Shown here: one piece after another, positions 12,093 to 15,440 of the stretch
How the letters are laid out: the number at the start of each line of letters is the position of its first letter
How positions within the stretch are numbered: the stretch's first letter is position 1
Notes under the pieces: model-generated
What the model saw: only the letters and a program-made list of their open reading frames with translations
What the model was told of the DNA's origin: nothing
The model's database searches: none
NCBI GenBank assembly: GCA_964442385.1
Contig: CAYTYZ010000020.1
Coordinates: 1 to 15,440 of the forward strand
Source: CAYTYZ01 sp964442385
GTDB taxonomy: Bacteria > Patescibacteriota > Microgenomatia > UBA12405
Length of the DNA stretch: 15,440 nucleotides
Direction of reading: 5' to 3'
Position numbers and translations under genes: made by a program

Positions 12093-12806
12093 CTAGACCA
12101 TACGAACAAGTGGAACAATATTTTTTGGAATTTCGAGAGTTGTAGTTGACATACTTTGCCCTGTGGTATCGGCAATAACTGCAGTTTGTGGGGCACGTAT
12201 TATTACTCCGTATTTTCCAAAATAATTCTGTTGCACTTCCCAAGGTAATTCAAGGAAGGTCCGTTGTATGGCGCTGTCTATTGAGCCAGAAATAAAATTC
12301 GGTAAAACGGCATGAAATAACATAAGTCCAAAATATGGATTTTTTCTGGCTTTTTCCAAAGATTCTTGGGTTAACTGTGGATTAGATTTTAGGGTAAGGA
12401 CAATATCAATAGGTCGACCAAAGTCATCTGGCACAAAGGTGGCCAAGGCGATTCTTAATAAATCAGTTTCCTTAGTTTCATAATAGCTTCCGATAGCCAC
12501 ACTTATTTTTGGGTTTCTATGTGTATCTGGCCTCATGCCCCATTCAGAGGGGTGATATCCGTGAAATCCTGGTGTTTCTAAAATAGTGTTGTAGTCTACC
12601 CCACACTTTTCATCCAGTCTGACTTGAGGAAAGATAGGAGATATCCAAGAAGCCCTGGGAATACGTGGAAAGGTTGAACCTTTCCATTGGGCTAACAGAT
12701 TCATGGCAGAAAAACGTTTGGCAAAACGAGTGGCATCTGCTGAAAGGGGCATTTTAGTTTCTGGTGGTAAAATCCCGCTACTTTTTGATAAGTCCTCCTT
12801 TGACAT
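12093..12806 (-). CDS. Hypothetical protein
   Basis: A 237-aa soluble protein that I do not recognise. The N-terminus is polar (MSKEDLSKSSGILPPETKMP) and probably disordered, followed by an amphipathic helix with RFAKRFSAMNLLAQW. The middle has TPGFHGYHPSEWGMRPDTHRNPKISVAIGSYYE, rich in His, Tyr and Trp. A hydrophobic helix LMLFHAVLPNF and a beta-rich C-terminus (YGVIIRAPQTAVIADTTGQ) complete it. Its plan loosely recalls the unknown family at 2751-5077, but I could not align key residues. TAATAT lies 7 nt and TATAAT 9 nt before ATG (12814-12821), with no Shine-Dalgarno site upstream. The gene is divergent from the 462-aa gene (55-bp gap). Confidence 0.75.
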   Translation of the reverse strand: MSKEDLSKSSGILPPETKMPLSADATRFAKRFSAMNLLAQWKGSTFPRIPRASWISPIFPQVRLDEKCGVDYNTILETPGFHGYHPSEWGMRPDTHRNPKISVAIGSYYETKETDLLRIALATFVPDDFGRPIDIVLTLKSNPQLTQESLEKARKNPYFGLMLFHAVLPNFISGSIDSAIQRTFLELPWEVQQNYFGKYGVIIRAPQTAVIADTTGQSMSTTTLEIPKNIVPLVRMV

Positions 12807-12861
12807 GTGTCTTATATTATATGCTTTTCTTTAAATGAAGTAAAATCTGGCATAATGAGTA

Positions 12862-14250
12862 ATGGACTCAGGTGTAGACAGGCGAGAAGCTAAAAAATTT
12901 CCAGAAAGTAAATATAAAGTTAATGAATTGGCATCGGCCATGCTGTCTTCTGAGTTGCGACAAATGTATGAAAGCACCGGAACAGATCCCGAGAAAAGAC
13001 TAGGTGGATCCGTTTTTATCCTAAATGGACTTAATCCTGAACAGGATGTGGGAGACATGAGAGATGGTCAGACAAGAAAGAATCTAAGTACAGAGGAAAT
13101 TCTAGACTGGGCAAAGATGCATGACAAAAAAGTGGCTTTTTACTATGGAGGTATTAGGTGGACGGGAAAACATGGGGACGAAAAGCAAATAAACCCACAC
13201 TTGCCAAAGCCCTTTGCTGGGTTGGCAAATTGGTCATCAGATGCCGTGTCTCCTGAAGAACAGGCAGAAGGCGAAAATGAACTAGCATCACTTGATGGGT
13301 TTGCTAGCGCCGGATATGATGTAATAATTACTTTGGATCCCAAGGGTGAAAATGGTAAATTTGTGTCATCACTACGAGCTGATATGCTGGCTAAAAAGTT
13401 TTTTTACGATAAAGTGGGAGCAAGTAAAAGTAAGGATAAAACTAGAGTTGTTGCTTGGAGCGACGGGGCTTTTAAAGATTATCGTCTGAGAGTGGCGGCT
13501 TTTACTAGTCTATTTTTCCAAAGGTTTGGAATGAAAAATCGACAAAGTGCTCCTGGGTTTGAAGAAGAAGTTTTCAAAAACCCAACAGAAGCCAAGGAAT
13601 TTTTAGAGGCTGCTGGGGGGATAAATTCATTTTGGGGAGGAACACCAGCAGATAGTAGTGAACTGGCTATCCCCTATGTGGCTGAGGGTAAAAAAGAAGT
13701 AGTGTCAAAGACACTCCGCGATATTACCAATAAACTTGTGTACAAGCTGGGACATAGTGAAGTTATAAATAAACTGGTAAAACAAAGCTTACTATCCAGA
13801 CTGTTAGAAATTGGAGCAGCTAATAAGTTCCAGCAGGATTATTTTGAAAATTTTCGTGATCATTATGCGGACATAAAAAATATGGTAAGAGACTTGAACA
13901 GAGGGGCTAAACTAGTTAATTTGCTGGATCTATCGGGTGAAGTTGTAAATCCAGCTAACTTTGCAACTGTGGCTAAAACCATGCAAGAAATGTATGGCGA
14001 TAGTGCCGTGTGTGTGCAAACAGAAGAAGAGAAGGGGCAAGTTGGCAGTGATTATAATATTTATGAGGGTAGTAAATCTCAGCATCGAGAGATAGGTAGA
14101 GCTGGGGTGATGAAAATTCTGGAAGCCATGCTGGACCCTATGTATGCAAATGCCTTTGATAGATATAAAGTAGTGGACCCTAAGGTGCAAGCTGGTGAAG
14201 TTAACAAGTCGCTACGAAGATTTAAAAAGAAAGACCCTGCCCAGATATGA
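12862..14250 (+). CDS. Hypothetical protein, 462 residues
   Basis: A large soluble protein of no family I can name. The N-terminus is charged (MDSGVDRREAKKFPESKYKV). A probable alpha/beta part spans about 30-230 with strands such as GSVFILNGLNP, KKVAFYYGGIRW, YDVIITLDPKG and TRVVAWSDGAFKDYR. A helical part follows from about 240, with HSEVINKLVKQSLLSRLLEIGAA. Near the C-terminus are DSAVCVQTEEEKGQVGSDYN and a basic ending, SLRRFKKKDPAQI. No signal peptide or membrane segment is seen. CATAAT lies 5 nt before ATG. The last ~27 bases double as T-tract and stem of the terminator of the opposite GC-rich lipoprotein gene, so the C-terminus may have been remodelled when that cassette arrived. Confidence 0.8.
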   Translation: MDSGVDRREAKKFPESKYKVNELASAMLSSELRQMYESTGTDPEKRLGGSVFILNGLNPEQDVGDMRDGQTRKNLSTEEILDWAKMHDKKVAFYYGGIRWTGKHGDEKQINPHLPKPFAGLANWSSDAVSPEEQAEGENELASLDGFASAGYDVIITLDPKGENGKFVSSLRADMLAKKFFYDKVGASKSKDKTRVVAWSDGAFKDYRLRVAAFTSLFFQRFGMKNRQSAPGFEEEVFKNPTEAKEFLEAAGGINSFWGGTPADSSELAIPYVAEGKKEVVSKTLRDITNKLVYKLGHSEVINKLVKQSLLSRLLEIGAANKFQQDYFENFRDHYADIKNMVRDLNRGAKLVNLLDLSGEVVNPANFATVAKTMQEMYGDSAVCVQTEEEKGQVGSDYNIYEGSKSQHREIGRAGVMKILEAMLDPMYANAFDRYKVVDPKVQAGEVNKSLRRFKKKDPAQI

Positions 14251-14265
14251 ATACCAGGCAGGGTC
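14224..14265 (-). terminator. Intrinsic terminator of the GC-rich lipoprotein gene
   Basis: On the minus strand, GACCCTGCC (14265-14257) and GGCAGGGTC (14241-14233) form a perfect 9-bp stem around a 15-nt loop, followed at once by TTTCTTTTT (14232-14224). It lies 19 bp past the lipoprotein stop codon and overlaps the 3' end and stop codon of the plus-strand 462-aa gene. It lacks a T-run in the plus direction. Confidence 0.8.
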
Positions 14266-14284
14266 AGCAAAACCAGAATAGAAG

Positions 14285-14611
14285 CTAGCCGGGAGGGCAG
14301 GGTCTACCGCCAGTCCAGCGCAAGGATCCTTGTTTATTGGTGGTTACCCCAATGAATCCCAGGCCATACTTCTGATTGACGATGTCGCCATTTATGGCGT
14401 GATAGGCGAAATCAATATCGCCTTCGTTTTCAACCGAGACGCTGATGACCTGAGGCACCCCGTTCACGAGGCAGATGTCTGAGGGCACCGGCCCCATGCT
14501 CATATTGTCACCATACGAGGTTCGCTTCTGAGCAGTACAGGCGCTTAGCGCCACGATTGCCAGGGCGACGAGAATTCCGGCTAGAAAACTTTGACCACTA
14601 TTTAGTTTCAC
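14285..14611 (-). CDS. Small lipoprotein, GC-rich, foreign-looking
   Basis: A 108-aa lipoprotein of unknown function. I place the start at GTG 14611 because AAGGAG (14622-14617) lies 5 nt upstream; an in-frame ATG at 14656 would add 15 residues but has no such site. The signal peptide is basic (KLNSGQ), then a hydrophobic stretch ending in lipobox LSAC with the lipidated Cys at 25. The mature part has two further Cys (in SDICLVNG and GGRPCPPG) that could form a disulphide. By hand count the gene is about 53% GC against roughly 35-40% in its neighbours. It also has a consensus promoter, a strong Shine-Dalgarno site and its own terminator. Together these suggest recent transfer as a self-contained cassette; an assembly artefact is the alternative. 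Confidence 0.85.
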   Translation of the reverse strand: MKLNSGQSFLAGILVALAIVALSACTAQKRTSYGDNMSMGPVPSDICLVNGVPQVISVSVENEGDIDFAYHAINGDIVNQKYGLGFIGVTTNKQGSLRWTGGRPCPPG

Positions 14612-14616
14612 GGCTA

Positions 14617-14622
14617 CTCCTT
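14617..14622 (-). promoter_or_regulatory. Shine-Dalgarno site deciding the GTG start
   Basis: AAGGAG followed by 5 nt and GTG. It is a near-ideal ribosome binding site in a window where almost all other genes lack one, and it fixes the lipoprotein start at 14611 and not at the upstream ATG. Confidence 0.8.
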
Positions 14623-14679
14623 TTTTAATGAACTGATTCGATTGTAATGAAAACAAGTTGTGTTTCCATCGACAATTAT

Positions 14680-14707
14680 ATTATAAGTCCTTTTTGCCCA
14701 ATGTCAA
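14680..14707 (-). promoter_or_regulatory. Consensus sigma-70 promoter of the GC-rich lipoprotein
   Basis: On the minus strand, TTGACA (14707-14702), a 16-bp spacer and TATAAT (14685-14680): both hexamers are perfect. A second overlapping TATAAT lies at 14680-14675. Transcription would start near 14673, giving a leader of about 60 nt that contains the Shine-Dalgarno site, unlike the leaderless genes around it. Confidence 0.75.
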
Positions 14708-14741
14708 GTCAAAATAATCAAAACTCTGTAAGATACATTGT

Positions 14742-15440
14742 ATGACACTTAAAATAATCTCTTGGAACGTGAATGGTATACGGGCGGTGATACGGAAAGG
14801 GACACTGCAGGAATTTATAACTAACGAAAAGCCAGACATACTGTGTTTGCAGGAAACTAAAGCTGAAAAAGGCCAAGCTGAGATAGACTTGCCTGAGTAT
14901 GAAGAGTACTGGAATTCATCAAAAGAAAAAAAGGGTTATTCTGGGACAGCGATTTTTAGCAAGGAAAAACCAATAAGAGTGGAATATGATATGGACCATG
15001 GGCTGGACTTATCTGATAAATACGGGAATCCTGACTCTGAGGGAAGAGTAATTACCGCAGAATTTGAAAAATTTTTTGTGGTTACACAATATACTCCTAA
15101 TGCCAAAGATGACCTGAGTAGAATTCCCCTACGGGAAAAATGGGACAGGGAGTTTTTGAACCATTGCCAAAGATTAGAAAAAACCAAGCCGGTTATTTTC
15201 TGTGGAGATTTGAATGTAGCCCACACCGAAATTGATCTGGCTAGACCTAAGGAAAACGTGGGCAAAAAAGGTTTTACTAAGGAAGAAAGAAGTGCTTTTG
15301 ATAACTTTATCAAAGCTGGATTTGTGGACACTTTTAGAATATTTAACCAAGAGGGCGGGAATTATTCCTGGTGGAGTAACTTTGGAGGGGCCAGGGCTAG
15401 AAATATAGGCTGGAGGATTGACTACGTACTAGTGTCTTCT
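14742..15440 (+). CDS. xthA: Exodeoxyribonuclease III (partial, 3' end outside window)
   Basis: ExoIII is a Mg-dependent AP endonuclease and 3'-5' exonuclease of base excision repair. The 233 residues seen are the N-terminal nine tenths of a usual ~255-270-aa enzyme. Landmarks in order are IISWNVNGIRA (5-15, catalytic Asn), LCLQETK with metal-binding E38, GYSGTAIFSK (65-74), QYTPN with Y117, GDLNVAH with D156 and N158 (155-161), NYSWWSNFGGARARNIGWRIDYVL with D227 (207-230). The last catalytic His would lie just past the window edge. The start is the ATG at 14742, 7 nt after a -10-like TAAGAT, with no Shine-Dalgarno site. The gene is divergent from the GC-rich lipoprotein; the 130-bp gap carries both promoters. 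Confidence 0.95.
   Translation, partial: MTLKIISWNVNGIRAVIRKGTLQEFITNEKPDILCLQETKAEKGQAEIDLPEYEEYWNSSKEKKGYSGTAIFSKEKPIRVEYDMDHGLDLSDKYGNPDSEGRVITAEFEKFFVVTQYTPNAKDDLSRIPLREKWDREFLNHCQRLEKTKPVIFCGDLNVAHTEIDLARPKENVGKKGFTKEERSAFDNFIKAGFVDTFRIFNQEGGNYSWWSNFGGARARNIGWRIDYVLVSS

Noticed and set aside
14612..14656. Upstream ATG start for the GC-rich lipoprotein
   Set aside because: The Shine-Dalgarno AAGGAG lies inside this stretch at the correct distance from GTG 14611, which also gives a normal-length signal peptide.
1..15440. Alternative genetic code (TGA as Gly), as in some CPR groups
   Set aside because: TGA ends several genes cleanly (dcd, DUF937, the 462-aa gene), and families such as RecF, ExoIII and Qng1 read through without internal TGA.
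1..15440. CRISPR array, insertion sequence or prophage
   Set aside because: No regularly spaced repeats, transposase or phage structural genes are seen. The short repeats present are listed singly.

Overview
The window looks like a piece of a Candidate Phyla Radiation (Patescibacteria) chromosome, possibly Microgenomates-like. Pointers to this are the first ~50 bases of a bacterial 16S rRNA gene on the minus strand, AT-rich compact genes (many of unknown family), a small tRNA-Tyr with archaeal-type features, -10-like boxes sitting directly before start codons instead of Shine-Dalgarno sites, and an Ala/Pro-rich lipoprotein of a kind common in these genomes. The phylum call is inference. Stop codons fit the standard bacterial code.

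Layout. (1) 1-372: 5' end of 16S rRNA (minus) with a promoter, a boxB/boxA antitermination element and two small hairpins in its leader. (2) 373-2117: recF (minus), divergent from a HAD-like phosphatase. (3) 2085-5851: five minus-strand genes of unknown function. At least three, probably four, look like very divergent paralogues. A plus-strand NrdR-like regulator is set among them. (4) 5872-8370: a deoxynucleotide block. dCTP deaminase overlaps a dNMP-kinase-like P-loop gene by ATGA, and is divergent from a second NrdR-like regulator that is followed 4 nt later by a nucleotidyltransferase. (5) 8377-9512: DUF937 protein and a lipoprotein, overlapping by ATGA. (6) 9604-11408: Nudix hydrolase divergent from a queuosine-salvage glycosidase (Qng1/DUF2419), then tRNA-Tyr(GUA) on the minus strand and a structured intergenic stretch. 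(7) 11409-14250: a six-helix half-size MFS protein, an orphan 237-aa gene (minus) and an orphan 462-aa gene. (8) 14223-14707: a GC-rich lipoprotein gene (minus) with its own consensus promoter, a strong Shine-Dalgarno site and an intrinsic terminator, unlike everything around it. (9) 14742-15440: 5' part of exodeoxyribonuclease III.

Two themes connect genes. Deoxynucleotide supply and its control are represented by dCTP deaminase, the dNMP-kinase-like protein and two NrdR-like ATP-cone regulators. Queuosine salvage is represented by Qng1 beside tRNA-Tyr(GUA), one of the four tRNA types that carry queuosine. The most noteworthy items are the archaeal-type tRNA-Tyr, Qng1 in a presumably reduced genome, the divergent paralogue cluster interleaved with duplicated NrdR-like genes, the near-universal leaderless start architecture, and the foreign-looking lipoprotein cassette that breaks that rule.
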